A stretch of DNA of 37,505 bases from CAYFMP01 sp964344215 (GTDB lineage: Bacteria > Pseudomonadota > Alphaproteobacteria > Rhodospirillales > Casp-alpha2): assembly GCA_964344215.1 (NCBI GenBank), contig CAYFMP010000033.1:1-37505 (forward strand), given 5' to 3'. Of this stretch, positions 24,346-32,055 are shown one piece after another. Under the pieces are notes generated by a model. It saw only the letters and a list, made by a program, of their open reading frames with translations. It searched no databases and was not told where the DNA came from. The translations under genes and the position numbers were made by a program. How positions within the stretch are numbered: the stretch's first letter is position 1; every line of letters starts with the position of its first letter.

Positions 24346-26168
24346 TGACGGACCGTCGCCGTGTCAGGGGCGCCCGCCTCGTCGTCACCGCCGCCATCGC
24401 CGGCTTGGCCGGGGTCGCCGGGGTCGCCCTCGTTCTCGGTCTGGCTCCCTTCGACGCCGCCCGCGGAGTATTCGACGCCGTCGCCCCCGATGGTCGCGCC
24501 GCCGGCTATACGGAGGAATTCCATCGGGCGCTGGCGGGGCGTCTGGTGGCGGTCGGCGGCGTCCTCGCCGCCGTATTGGTGCTGACCGGACTCTGCCGCC
24601 GCCAGGCCGTCGAATACGTCGCGGCGTTGCCGAAGGACGCCAGCCAGTCGATTGTTCGGACGGGCCGTTCGGCCGCTTCCGTTTTCGGCGCCGGACCCTG
24701 GTTTTACCCTCTCGGAATCGCCCTTGTGGTCGGGATCGGCGTCTACCTGCGGCTCCACTACCTGAACGGCCCGCTCGGACACGATGAGGCCGGGTTGTAC
24801 CTGACACTGGCCTCGAAACCCCTCTATCAGGGCCTTGCCTACGGCGCCCAGCAACTTCACCCGCTGGTCACCGTTCTCGTCCATCTCTCGACCCGTATAT
24901 TCGGCGAGGCGCCGTGGGCGATCAGGCTTCCCGTTTTTGTGGCCGGCGTTCTGACCGTCCCGCTCACCTACTGGTTCGGTTCGGTCGTCTTCGGCCGTGC
25001 CGCCGGACTGCTGGGCGCGGCTTTGACGGCGGTGGCCTGGCCGATGGTCGCCTATTCGGTTAACGGGCGCGGATACGCCCTCGGCGGGCTCGCTTTCATC
25101 GCCATGCTGGGGTTGGTCGGAGAGCTGACGACGCGTAACGGCCGCGTGGCCTGGTTGGTTTTCACGGGGCTTGCCGTGGTCGCTCTGTATTCGGTCCAGT
25201 CCATGGTTTTCGCCTACGCCAGCGCCATCGTCTGGATCGTTCTGTTCGCCGTATCCGAACGGGGACTTCAAGCCCTGCCCGCCGTTACCAAGCGGGCGGC
25301 TTCCTACACGGCCGCGGCGACACTTCTGACGCTGGCGGCCTACGCGCCCTATTGGCTGGTTCACGGCGTCGAGCGACTGGTCAGTTCCGACGGCGTCCTT
25401 GCTGGGACGCTTCGGATGTCGGTCTTCGAGATGCTTTCGCAATTGCTGGGTCAGATCCGCCATTACTGGACCCTCGACATTCCCACCGCTGTCGTAGCCG
25501 TGTGGGCGGTCGCGGCCGTCGTCGCCATTGCGCTCGACAACAGAGCGCGGGCGCTTGCGGGGGCCGCCATTGTCGGATCGCTGCCGCTGTTTGCCCTGGT
25601 CGGCGAATTAACGCCGCCGGCACGCCTCTGGCATTTCCTGTTTCCGGTGTTCGCCGTAATCGGAGCAGCCGGACTAAGCGATGCGGCGCGACGGCTGGCC
25701 CCGAAACGGGGCGAAGTTCTGTTGGCCGGGGTCGGCGCGCCTGCGGCTGCCGCCGCCATCGGATATGCCGCTGTCGCTTCGAACGCGGTCGTTGACGAAA
25801 TGCCCGGTCGCACTTTGGAGGCCCCACACCTGGCCTCGTTATTGGTCCCCAGGCTCGTGCCCGGAGATATCGTCATCGGCGATCGGCTAAAACCGCCTTT
25901 GCGGTATTACCTGCGTCGGCGATTGGCCTCGGAAAAACTCCGGTTTTCCCAGATCGAAAGGCGTTTCGGGTTTAGCGGCGTCGCCATTAGGATCTGCTCG
26001 CCGACGGCTTGCCCGCGTCTTGCCGAGCGCACCGTCTATTTGGTTACCGCCTACCCGCTGGAGACCGCGGTCGAGTACCTTACGGCGATCGACGAGACCG
26101 TCCCCGATCCCGAACGAGCCGCGCATATCGGCGGCTATCGGAACGTTCAAGTCTATGTGGTGAGGTAG
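24345..26168 (+). CDS. GT-C type membrane glycosyltransferase-like protein
   Basis: The 607-residue polytopic membrane protein resembles the PMT/ArnT (GT39-like) superfamily. The candidate catalytic acidic pair D147/E148 lies in LNGPLGHDEAGLYLTL after a membrane segment, as expected for a sugar-lipid-dependent transferase. More than ten hydrophobic segments follow, ending in a soluble C-terminal part (about residues 500-607). Before the usual first helix there is an extra N-terminal part of about 115 residues with two membrane segments. It is coupled to the MFS gene by a TAATG overlap. The target is unknown. Confidence 0.75.
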   Translation: MTDRRRVRGARLVVTAAIAGLAGVAGVALVLGLAPFDAARGVFDAVAPDGRAAGYTEEFHRALAGRLVAVGGVLAAVLVLTGLCRRQAVEYVAALPKDASQSIVRTGRSAASVFGAGPWFYPLGIALVVGIGVYLRLHYLNGPLGHDEAGLYLTLASKPLYQGLAYGAQQLHPLVTVLVHLSTRIFGEAPWAIRLPVFVAGVLTVPLTYWFGSVVFGRAAGLLGAALTAVAWPMVAYSVNGRGYALGGLAFIAMLGLVGELTTRNGRVAWLVFTGLAVVALYSVQSMVFAYASAIVWIVLFAVSERGLQALPAVTKRAASYTAAATLLTLAAYAPYWLVHGVERLVSSDGVLAGTLRMSVFEMLSQLLGQIRHYWTLDIPTAVVAVWAVAAVVAIALDNRARALAGAAIVGSLPLFALVGELTPPARLWHFLFPVFAVIGAAGLSDAARRLAPKRGEVLLAGVGAPAAAAAIGYAAVASNAVVDEMPGRTLEAPHLASLLVPRLVPGDIVIGDRLKPPLRYYLRRRLASEKLRFSQIERRFGFSGVAIRICSPTACPRLAERTVYLVTAYPLETAVEYLTAIDETVPDPERAAHIGGYRNVQVYVVR

Positions 26169-26203
26169 GAGGAGGCGCCGGCGGACCGCGTCACGGAAAC
26201 CGC

Positions 26204-26219
26204 CCGGCGCTGGCGCCGG
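26204..26219. terminator. GC-rich hairpin between convergent genes
   Basis: CCGGCGC and GCGCCGG face each other across TG, in the 61-base gap between the membrane glycosyltransferase gene and the convergent small gene at 26230. There is no T-run on either side, so it is only a candidate bidirectional terminator. Confidence 0.35.
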
Positions 26220-26229
26220 CTCGGTCGGT

Positions 26230-26421
26230 TCAGGCGTTGCCCTGCGGCAGCCCGTAGCACTCGTCGAAGACGTCGCTCAGGAACTCGATCTCCAGTTCGT
26301 AACCGTCCAGCCATTCGTCGTAGGCGGACTCGAACGGTTCGTACGGATTTTGGTCCGGTCCCTTGCCTTCGAAGAAGGCGATGGTTCCCTGGTCCCTAGG
26401 TGTGAAGCCCTTCATGTTCAT
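26230..26421 (-). CDS. Small acidic RMF-like protein
   Basis: The 63-residue protein starts at ATG 26421 with a strong GGGAGGG about seven bases upstream. The middle reads GPDQNPYEPFESAYDEWLDGYE. The pattern G...NPY...(S)..W..G(W/Y) resembles ribosome modulation factor and CrpP-type small proteins, where PY and the WL-G-W motif are conserved. Unlike E. coli RMF, which is basic, this protein is strongly acidic in its C-terminal half, so binding to ribosomes would need to differ. The family link is a weak inference; the gene itself is well supported. Confidence 0.6.
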   Translation of the reverse strand: MNMKGFTPRDQGTIAFFEGKGPDQNPYEPFESAYDEWLDGYELEIEFLSDVFDECYGLPQGNA

Positions 26422-26652
26422 CGTTTTTCCCTCCCGGATGCGGACACGTCGAGCCGCGGGGGTTCGGTCGTATGTGGCTTTGTCCGGGGGCGAGATTAGC
26501 GTCGTCTCATGAGCGCGGTATGTCGGGTATGTGTCGATTTGTGTCAATTCATGACAGACGCCGGCGGCGGACGCCGTTCGACGGCTGCTGAGGGGTTGGA
26601 TTACCGGACGCCCTCTGCCAAGGTGAACCCGGCCCCCAAGGAGGTGCCGCCA

Positions 26653-27144
26653 ATGAGCCGCTTGGATAGCTTCATCCGTCGAATGTGTGCGCAGCGCGAC
26701 TGCCTCAACCACGCGTTTGATCTGATCGACGGATTGCCGGGGCCGGTCCTGGAGATTGGCTTGGGAAACGGACGTACCTTCGACCATCTGCGGGCGGGTT
26801 GTCCGGATCGGGACATCTTCGTCTTCGAAAAGAAGATATCTCCACACCCGGACTGCGTTCCGGAACCGGAATTCCTGTTCGAAGGCGACATCCACGAAAC
26901 CATGCCGGGCGCGCTCGAACGCATCGGCAGGCCGGCCGTGTTGGCCCACAACGACGTCGGGTCAGGGGTCGTCGAGTTCAACCGGATGATCGCCGATTTC
27001 CTCAAAGACGCCCTGCCGCCACTGATGGCGGATCGGGCGCTGGTGCTGTCGGACCAGGAGCTGGAGCTGAGCGGCTGGCAATCGGTGCCGCTCCCTGACG
27101 GCGTTCCGGCCGAGCGCTACTTCTTTTACGGCCGCGGCCTTTAG
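26653..27144 (+). CDS. Small class I SAM-dependent methyltransferase-like protein
   Basis: The 163-residue protein has a methyltransferase motif I, VLEIGLGNGRTFDHLR, at about residues 32-47, followed by an acidic strand end (IFVFEKK). The rest matches the order of a Rossmann methyltransferase, but it is shorter than most members. AAGGAGG lies upstream of ATG 26653. The substrate is unknown. It is divergent from the RMF-like gene. Confidence 0.8.
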   Translation: MSRLDSFIRRMCAQRDCLNHAFDLIDGLPGPVLEIGLGNGRTFDHLRAGCPDRDIFVFEKKISPHPDCVPEPEFLFEGDIHETMPGALERIGRPAVLAHNDVGSGVVEFNRMIADFLKDALPPLMADRALVLSDQELELSGWQSVPLPDGVPAERYFFYGRGL

Positions 27145-27186
27145 AGCGGCTTCCGATCGGTTGCCATCGATCGGATCGCACCGCTC
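27144..27186. repeat. TTAGAGCG-family palindrome, copy 1
   Basis: Outer arms GAGCGG (27144-27149) and CCGCTC (27181-27186) enclose inner arms CCGATCG (27153-27159) and CGATCGG (27068+100 to 27174). It begins in the TAG stop of the methyltransferase gene, so it may also act as its terminator, although no T-run follows. Confidence 0.55.
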
Positions 27187-27203
27187 CAATTCGTTGGAAA
27201 TTA

Positions 27204-27241
27204 GAGCGAGTGGGTCCGATTGAATTGAACCTGATCGGCTC
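27204..27241. repeat. TTAGAGCG-family palindrome, copy 2
   Basis: The element starts TTAGAGCGAG (27201-27210) and closes with GGCTC (27237-27241). Only the outer four bases pair perfectly (GAGC with GCTC). It lies between copy 1 and the Flp pilin gene. Confidence 0.45.
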
Positions 27242-27306
27242 AATCCAACCGAATACGGCTCCAGAGGCGGATTGAAATCGGTTCCGGATGAGGGTTCAAT
27301 GAGGCC

Positions 27307-27465
27307 ATGAGCAAGTTTTGCCGCCTATGGGCCGAACGCCGGGGCGCGACGGCCATCGAGTACGCCCTCATCGCCACCCTGATCGCCGTCATTATCGTCG
27401 GCGCCCTGACCCTGGTCGGCTCCGAGGTCGGCAACAACTTCAACGAAGTCGCCAACAACGTCTGA
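27307..27465 (+). CDS. Flp/Fap-type pilin (orphan)
   Basis: The 52-residue prepilin reads MSKFCRLWAERRGATAIEYA at its start, then a hydrophobic stretch and GNNFNEVANNV at the end. It has the Flp hallmark: a short basic leader, a glycine before the cleavage point (RRG/AT), and glutamate-tyrosine in the mature N-terminus (AIEY). Flp pilins assemble into Tad pili for adhesion. No tad, rcp or prepilin peptidase gene is in the window, so the assembly machinery must lie elsewhere. TGAGG precedes the ATG very closely, and GAGGG lies 12 bases upstream. Confidence 0.88.
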   Translation: MSKFCRLWAERRGATAIEYALIATLIAVIIVGALTLVGSEVGNNFNEVANNV

Positions 27466-27487
27466 GGACGCCGGCGGCGGACCCGCT

Positions 27488-28513
27488 CTAGATGTGATGT
27501 TCGGCCGACGCCAGTTGCGGCGCCGGCGGCGCGGCCGTTTCGACGACGATCTCGGGATCCTTCAGGCGCAGCGCCCAGGCATCGGTGATGCCGGCGCGAC
27601 CGAGGCGGGCCCGCATCTCTTGGCGATCGCTGCCGGCGAACGGGCCGACGGCGACCCGGAACACCGACTTGCCGTTGGCGGTGCCGGCCAACACCATCGT
27701 CTTCAACTCGGATTTGGCGCGGGCGAAGCGGCTGGCGTTAGCAAGCCGGCGGTAGCTGGCGATCACGTAGAAGGTGCCGCCCAGGGTCGCCTTCTCGACG
27801 GCGGATTCGGGAGTTGGCGCCGGCGGCGGTGGCGGACCCTCTGCCACGGCGGCGGGCATGGCGGATGGCGGTGCCTCGATAGCGGTTGCGGTCGTGACCG
27901 GCATGGGCGTTTCGGTCTCGGTTTTCGGCATCGCCGGGGGCGGCAGTTCCTCGACTGTCACCTCGGGGGCCGGCGGGCTCAGACGGGCATCCTCGAGCGT
28001 TACCTCCTCGGGTTCCTCGTCGGCCGGAACGGGCGCGTCTTCGAACTCGGCGGCCGGCGGCAGCGACGCGGTCTCGATGGCCGGCGGTTTGGTCCACGAG
28101 ACCGGTTCGGTCCTATCGGTGGCCGTTTCGGTCATCGCCGCGGTCGGCGCCGGCACCACTCGGACGACGTCGACGTCACCGGGACCGGCCTCGACGATCT
28201 CGATGGTATCTCCGTCGGGTACGGTATCGGCGTCGGTGCCGGCCGAGGCCAGCAGAGTGGCGTCGTCGGCGTTGGGGCGGCAGATGTCCTCGCCCTGGAA
28301 GACGCGCCAGACGGCGCAGTCCTGTTCGGCGACGGCGGAGATGCCGTGGTCAGTCAGCGTCTTCTCGGTGGTCAGATAGGAAACGCCATCGGCGAACAGG
28401 GTGGCGATTTGAACGCCCAAGGGCATGGCGCAGCCGCCGAGAAACAATGGCGCCGCGACGGCGGCGAGCGTGCGAAACGGAAGGTGTTTGATCGTCTTGT
28501 CCCCCAAGGCCAA
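27488..28513 (-). CDS. SPOR-domain lipoprotein
   Basis: The protein of about 341 residues starts with a lipoprotein signal ending in the lipobox LGGC (C28). A long proline-, glutamate- and alanine-rich linker (about residues 110-240) leads to a C-terminal SPOR domain (about 243-320: GGTFYVIASYRRLANASRFA, then FRVAVGPFAGSDR). SPOR domains bind peptidoglycan stripped of stem peptides, usually at the septum. The start is uncertain: the frame has only TTG starts (28513 or 28507). It converges with the Flp pilin gene. Confidence 0.83.
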   Translation of the reverse strand: MALGDKTIKHLPFRTLAAVAAPLFLGGCAMPLGVQIATLFADGVSYLTTEKTLTDHGISAVAEQDCAVWRVFQGEDICRPNADDATLLASAGTDADTVPDGDTIEIVEAGPGDVDVVRVVPAPTAAMTETATDRTEPVSWTKPPAIETASLPPAAEFEDAPVPADEEPEEVTLEDARLSPPAPEVTVEELPPPAMPKTETETPMPVTTATAIEAPPSAMPAAVAEGPPPPPAPTPESAVEKATLGGTFYVIASYRRLANASRFARAKSELKTMVLAGTANGKSVFRVAVGPFAGSDRQEMRARLGRAGITDAWALRLKDPEIVVETAAPPAPQLASAEHHI

Positions 28514-28774
28514 GGGCGCCCGAGCGCCGGTTATTGCTTGAGGATCGCTTGTAGCCGGAAAACTTTAAGAATTCGGTAACGGCGCCGCCGCTGTCCGTCG
28601 ACGACAGAGGCTGAGGACAGGAAACGGAAAGAAATGGTGCCGCTTGAAAGACCCGTTCGCTAATCTGCCGATGAAATGGATCGGACGAAATCTCGATGAG
28701 TAGCGAAGTTCGCTCTTCAGCCGGAAGCAGACAACTGGTACGCCGCCAGCGCGAAATACGTCTATAAAGGAAAA
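28514..28774. other. Intergenic stretch between the SPOR lipoprotein and GNAT genes
   Basis: These 261 bases separate two divergent genes and must hold both promoters. They are visibly less GC-rich than the surroundings on the right-hand side. No gene or strong repeat is recognised. Confidence 0.5.
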
Positions 28775-29302
28775 ATGATTGGCGATTTGGAAATACGGGA
28801 AAGCCGAACCGGCGACGCGGCTGGGATCGAGCAACTGTATGCGGACGCCTTTCCTGACGAGGATCTGTTGCCGCTGGTAAGAGAGCTTCTCGAACTTGGG
28901 CCGAGAGCAAAGTCGCTCGTTGGGATACATGAAAGGATAGTCGTAGGGCATATCAGTCTTACGATTTGTCGCGTTGAGGGAGGGAGGGATAGGGTCGCAC
29001 TTCTGGGTCCGCTTGCCGTCACGACAACTCTGCATAAACAGGGCATTGGAAGCGCGCTGGTTCGAAAGGGTCTCGAGCAAATGGAAAACGCCAAGATTGG
29101 CTATGTCTTCGTTCTCGGCGACCCCGCTTATTACAGTCGCTTTGGATTCAAGGCAGAAGACAAAGTCACGACACCCTATCCGTTGCCGACGGAATGGCGT
29201 GGAGCATGGCAGTCCCTCAAACTGTGCGATGCGGAAGCGCCTAGCGAAGGAAGATTGTCCGTGCCGGAACCTTGGCGTCAAATTGCGTATTGGACATCTT
29301 GA
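28775..29302 (+). CDS. GNAT-family N-acetyltransferase
   Basis: The 175-residue GNAT acetyltransferase carries the acetyl-CoA loop in LHKQGIGSALVRKGLEQM after a conserved LLGPLAV strand, and a late GDPAYYSRFGF, typical of YhbS-like members. ATG 28775 has AAAGGA just upstream. The gene uses AT-richer codons (AGA, ATA, CTT) than its neighbours, which hints at separate acquisition. The substrate is unknown. Confidence 0.88.
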   Translation: MIGDLEIRESRTGDAAGIEQLYADAFPDEDLLPLVRELLELGPRAKSLVGIHERIVVGHISLTICRVEGGRDRVALLGPLAVTTTLHKQGIGSALVRKGLEQMENAKIGYVFVLGDPAYYSRFGFKAEDKVTTPYPLPTEWRGAWQSLKLCDAEAPSEGRLSVPEPWRQIAYWTS

Positions 29303-29442
29303 GCTGCCAAACCGCACTCGTTCCCAGATCAGAAACAAACATCGACCAATTCAGGCATCGGATAATTGACCGCCGTCCGGAAGCGGCCGAGAATAGGTCC
29401 GCAGTAGGACCGCAAGCGGACAACGAATCAAGAAATCGATAC

Positions 29443-29458
29443 CCCGGCCAAGACCGGG
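29443..29458 (-). terminator. Hairpin downstream of tRNA-Thr
   Basis: CCCGG and CCGGG form a stem around a 6-base loop 15 bases beyond the tRNA 3' end on the minus strand, followed by a modestly T-rich stretch. It may end tRNA-Thr transcription. Confidence 0.35.
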
Positions 29459-29472
29459 TCGGGAGTTGATGA

Positions 29473-29547
29473 TGGTGCCGCCGGAGTGAATTGAACACTC
29501 GACCTCGCCCTTACCAAGGGCGCGCTCTACCCCTGAGCTACGGCGGC
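29473..29547 (-). tRNA. tRNA-Thr (anticodon GGT)
   Basis: The 75-base cloverleaf on the minus strand has acceptor arms GCCGCCG and CGGCGGC, D-stem GCTC/GAGC, anticodon stem CGCCC/GGGCG with loop TTGGTAA (anticodon GGT), T-arm GAGTG-TTCAATT-CACTC, and an encoded CCA end. It reads ACC (and ACT) threonine codons. Confidence 0.95.
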
Positions 29548-29698
29548 ATCGGGGAGGGATCGAAAGCGGGCGCAAGATGCCACAGGGCTTGAGCCCGCGC
29601 AAGCATCCAGGCCGGACCGCTCCGAAGCCCGGCTTGACGCCGTCCGCCGCCGCCCGCACGATGCTTGGAGACGGAAGCGCCCGACGAGGAGAGAGCGC

Positions 29699-29881
29699 GT
29701 GAGTGCACGAAATGACCGGCCGGAGCGAACCGGCGACGGCAGGGTTCGGCGCAGGGCGGCCGACCGGCGGAGCCGGCAGAAGCGGCTGGCCGAAGCGCTG
29801 CGCAAGAACCTCGCCAAGCGCAAGCGCCAGGCCCGCGGCCGGGCCGGAGACGAAACGCCGCCCGCCGAAGACGCCACCTGA
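29699..29881 (+). CDS. Small basic protein upstream of murA
   Basis: The 60-residue protein is rich in arginine and lysine (ADRRSRQKRLAEALRKNLAK), with an acidic tail (DETPPAEDAT). It starts with GTG 29699, with AGGAG seven bases upstream, which supports translation. It precedes murA by 120 bases on the same strand. No function is recognised; the arginine-rich helix could bind nucleic acid. Confidence 0.6.
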   Translation: MSARNDRPERTGDGRVRRRAADRRSRQKRLAEALRKNLAKRKRQARGRAGDETPPAEDAT

Positions 29882-30001
29882 ACGGCACCCGAATTCTGCC
29901 ATATTCGCCGCGTAATCCTCATACCCCGGTCTTGAGACGACCGGCGGCTTGATCTACTAACGAGGTCCCCGCGGGCTTCCCGGCAGCGGACAAGGACGAT
30001 C

Positions 30002-31288
30002 ATGGACACTATTCGCATACGCGGCGGCGCGCCCCTGAGCGGCGAGATACGCATCGGCGGCGCCAAGAACGCGGCGCTGCCGCTGATGGCGGCGTGCCTG
30101 CTGACCGACCAGATCCTGGCGCTGACCAACCTGCCGCACCTGGCCGACATCTCGACCATGGCCCACCTGCTGGCCGAGCTCGGCGTCGACATCGCCATGA
30201 ACGGCGGCGCCCCGGAGGCCGGCCACATGGGCCGGGTGTTCGAGTTGAGGGCGAGCCGTATCGCCGATACCACCGCGCCTTACGACCTGGTCCGCAAGAT
30301 GCGGGCCTCGGTGCTGGTGCTGGGACCGATGCTGGCCCGGGCCGGCCGCGCCCGGGTGTCGCTACCGGGCGGCTGCGCCATCGGCACCCGGCCGATCGAT
30401 CTGCATCTGCGCGCTCTCCAGCAGCTCGGCGCCGACATCGAGTTGACCGACGGCTACGTCGAGGCCAGTGCGCCCAATGGACTGATGGGCGCCGAGATTG
30501 TATTTCCCATGGTCACCGTCGGCGGCACCGAGAACGCGCTGATGGCAGCGGTCCTGGCCGACGGCCCGACGGTGCTGTCGAACGCGGCGCGCGAGCCAGA
30601 AGTCAGCGACCTGGCCCGCTGCCTGGTCGCCATGGGGGCCACGATCGACGGCATCGGCAGCGATACCTTGCGCATCGAGGGTGTCAAGCGACTGCACGGC
30701 GCCACCCACGCCGTCGTGCCCGACCGCATCGAAACCGGAACCTACTGCGTGGCGGCGGCGATCACCGGCGGCGACCTAACGTTGATCGGCGCGCGCGCCG
30801 AGCTTGTCGGCTCGGTGATCGATGCCTTGAGCGGCGCCGGAGTCGAATTCGAGGAATTGGAGAACGGGCTCCGGGTCGGCCGCACCAACGGCTCGCTGAA
30901 GGGGATCGACCTGTTGACCGAGCCGTTTCCCGGCTTTCCCACCGACATGCAGGCGCAGGCGATGTCGTTGATGGCGGTCGCCGACGGCGCCTCGATGATC
31001 ACCGAGGCCATATTCGAGAACCGATTCATGCACGTGCCGGAACTCAACCGCATGGGAGCCGACATCAACGTGCACGGGGCGTCCGCCATCGTCCGCGGCG
31101 TCGATCACCTGTCCGGGGCGCCGGTCATGGCCACCGACCTGCGCGCGTCGGTCAGTCTGGTCCTGGCCGGTCTGGCGGCCGAGGGCGAGACCGTCGTCAA
31201 CCGCGTCTACCATTTGGACCGAGGTTACGAGCGCCTGGAAGAAAAGCTGGCCGCGTGCGGGGCCGATATCGAACGCGTCCAGGGCTAG
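30002..31288 (+). CDS. murA: UDP-N-acetylglucosamine 1-carboxyvinyltransferase
   Basis: MurA catalyses the first committed step of peptidoglycan synthesis, moving enolpyruvate from PEP to UDP-GlcNAc. The 428-residue length is normal. The PEP-binding start SGEIRIGGAKNAALPLMAA is present, and the catalytic, fosfomycin-sensitive cysteine is C125 in PGGCAIGTRPID. The repeated alpha/beta blocks of the EPSP-synthase fold run throughout. ATG 30002 fits the family start. Confidence 0.97.
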   Translation: MDTIRIRGGAPLSGEIRIGGAKNAALPLMAACLLTDQILALTNLPHLADISTMAHLLAELGVDIAMNGGAPEAGHMGRVFELRASRIADTTAPYDLVRKMRASVLVLGPMLARAGRARVSLPGGCAIGTRPIDLHLRALQQLGADIELTDGYVEASAPNGLMGAEIVFPMVTVGGTENALMAAVLADGPTVLSNAAREPEVSDLARCLVAMGATIDGIGSDTLRIEGVKRLHGATHAVVPDRIETGTYCVAAAITGGDLTLIGARAELVGSVIDALSGAGVEFEELENGLRVGRTNGSLKGIDLLTEPFPGFPTDMQAQAMSLMAVADGASMITEAIFENRFMHVPELNRMGADINVHGASAIVRGVDHLSGAPVMATDLRASVSLVLAGLAAEGETVVNRVYHLDRGYERLEEKLAACGADIERVQG

Positions 31289-31386
31289 GCGCTGAACGAC
31301 ATCATCCACTGGCCTGAACAGCTAAAAGACTGTATTACTTCCGCGATTCCGACCAAGGACGCCGCAGCGGCGCCGGAGGAACGAGC

Positions 31387-32055
31387 GTGCGAAGCAATGA
31401 GAAGCTGATATTGGCGTTGCCGAAAGGGCGCATCCTCGGCGAAGTGATGCCGCTGGTGCGGCGCGCCGGCATCGAACCGGAAGCGGCCTTCGACGACGAC
31501 GACGACCGCCGTCTGAGGTTCGCCACCAATATCGACGAGCTCGATATCATTCGGGTGCGCAGTTTCGACGTCGCCACCTTCGTCGCCTTCGGCGGCGCCC
31601 AATTGGGCGTCGCCGGAAACGACGTCCTGATGGAGTTCGATTTCCCGGAAATCTACGCGCCCCTCGATCTCGGAGTCGGCAGCTGCCGGCTGGCGGTGGC
31701 CGAGCCCGAGGAAATGATCGGTAGCGACGACCCGGCCGCCTGGAGCTCGGTGCGCATCGCCACCAAGTATCCGGCGTTGACACGCGCCCACTTCGCGGCG
31801 CGCGGCGTTCAGGCCGAATGCATCAAGCTCAACGGCGCCATGGAACTGGCGCCGCAACTCGGCCTGTGCCGGCGCATTGTCGACCTGGTCTCGACCGGCG
31901 CGACGCTGAAGGCAAACGGCCTGGTCGAGATCGAAACCATTTGCGAGATCACCTCCAGGCTGGCCGTCAACCGGGCGGCCTGGAAGACCCGGCCGGCCGA
32001 AATCGGCGCCTGGATCAACCGTTTCCGGGAGGCCGTCGATGCCGAGGCGGCTTGA
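31387..32055 (+). CDS. hisG: ATP phosphoribosyltransferase, short form
   Basis: HisG joins ATP and PRPP in the first step of histidine synthesis. The 222-residue length is the short form, which normally needs the regulatory partner HisZ; no hisZ is in this window. LALPKGRILGEVMPLV at the start and the SRLAVNRAAWK end match the family. GTG 31387 follows GGAGGAACGA. It overlaps hisD by 17 bases. Confidence 0.95.
   Translation: MRSNEKLILALPKGRILGEVMPLVRRAGIEPEAAFDDDDDRRLRFATNIDELDIIRVRSFDVATFVAFGGAQLGVAGNDVLMEFDFPEIYAPLDLGVGSCRLAVAEPEEMIGSDDPAAWSSVRIATKYPALTRAHFAARGVQAECIKLNGAMELAPQLGLCRRIVDLVSTGATLKANGLVEIETICEITSRLAVNRAAWKTRPAEIGAWINRFREAVDAEAA

Noticed and set aside
29926..29944. CCGGTC/GACCGG hairpin before murA
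   Set aside because: The stem is short with no T-run and no match to a known leader or riboswitch; I could not support a role.
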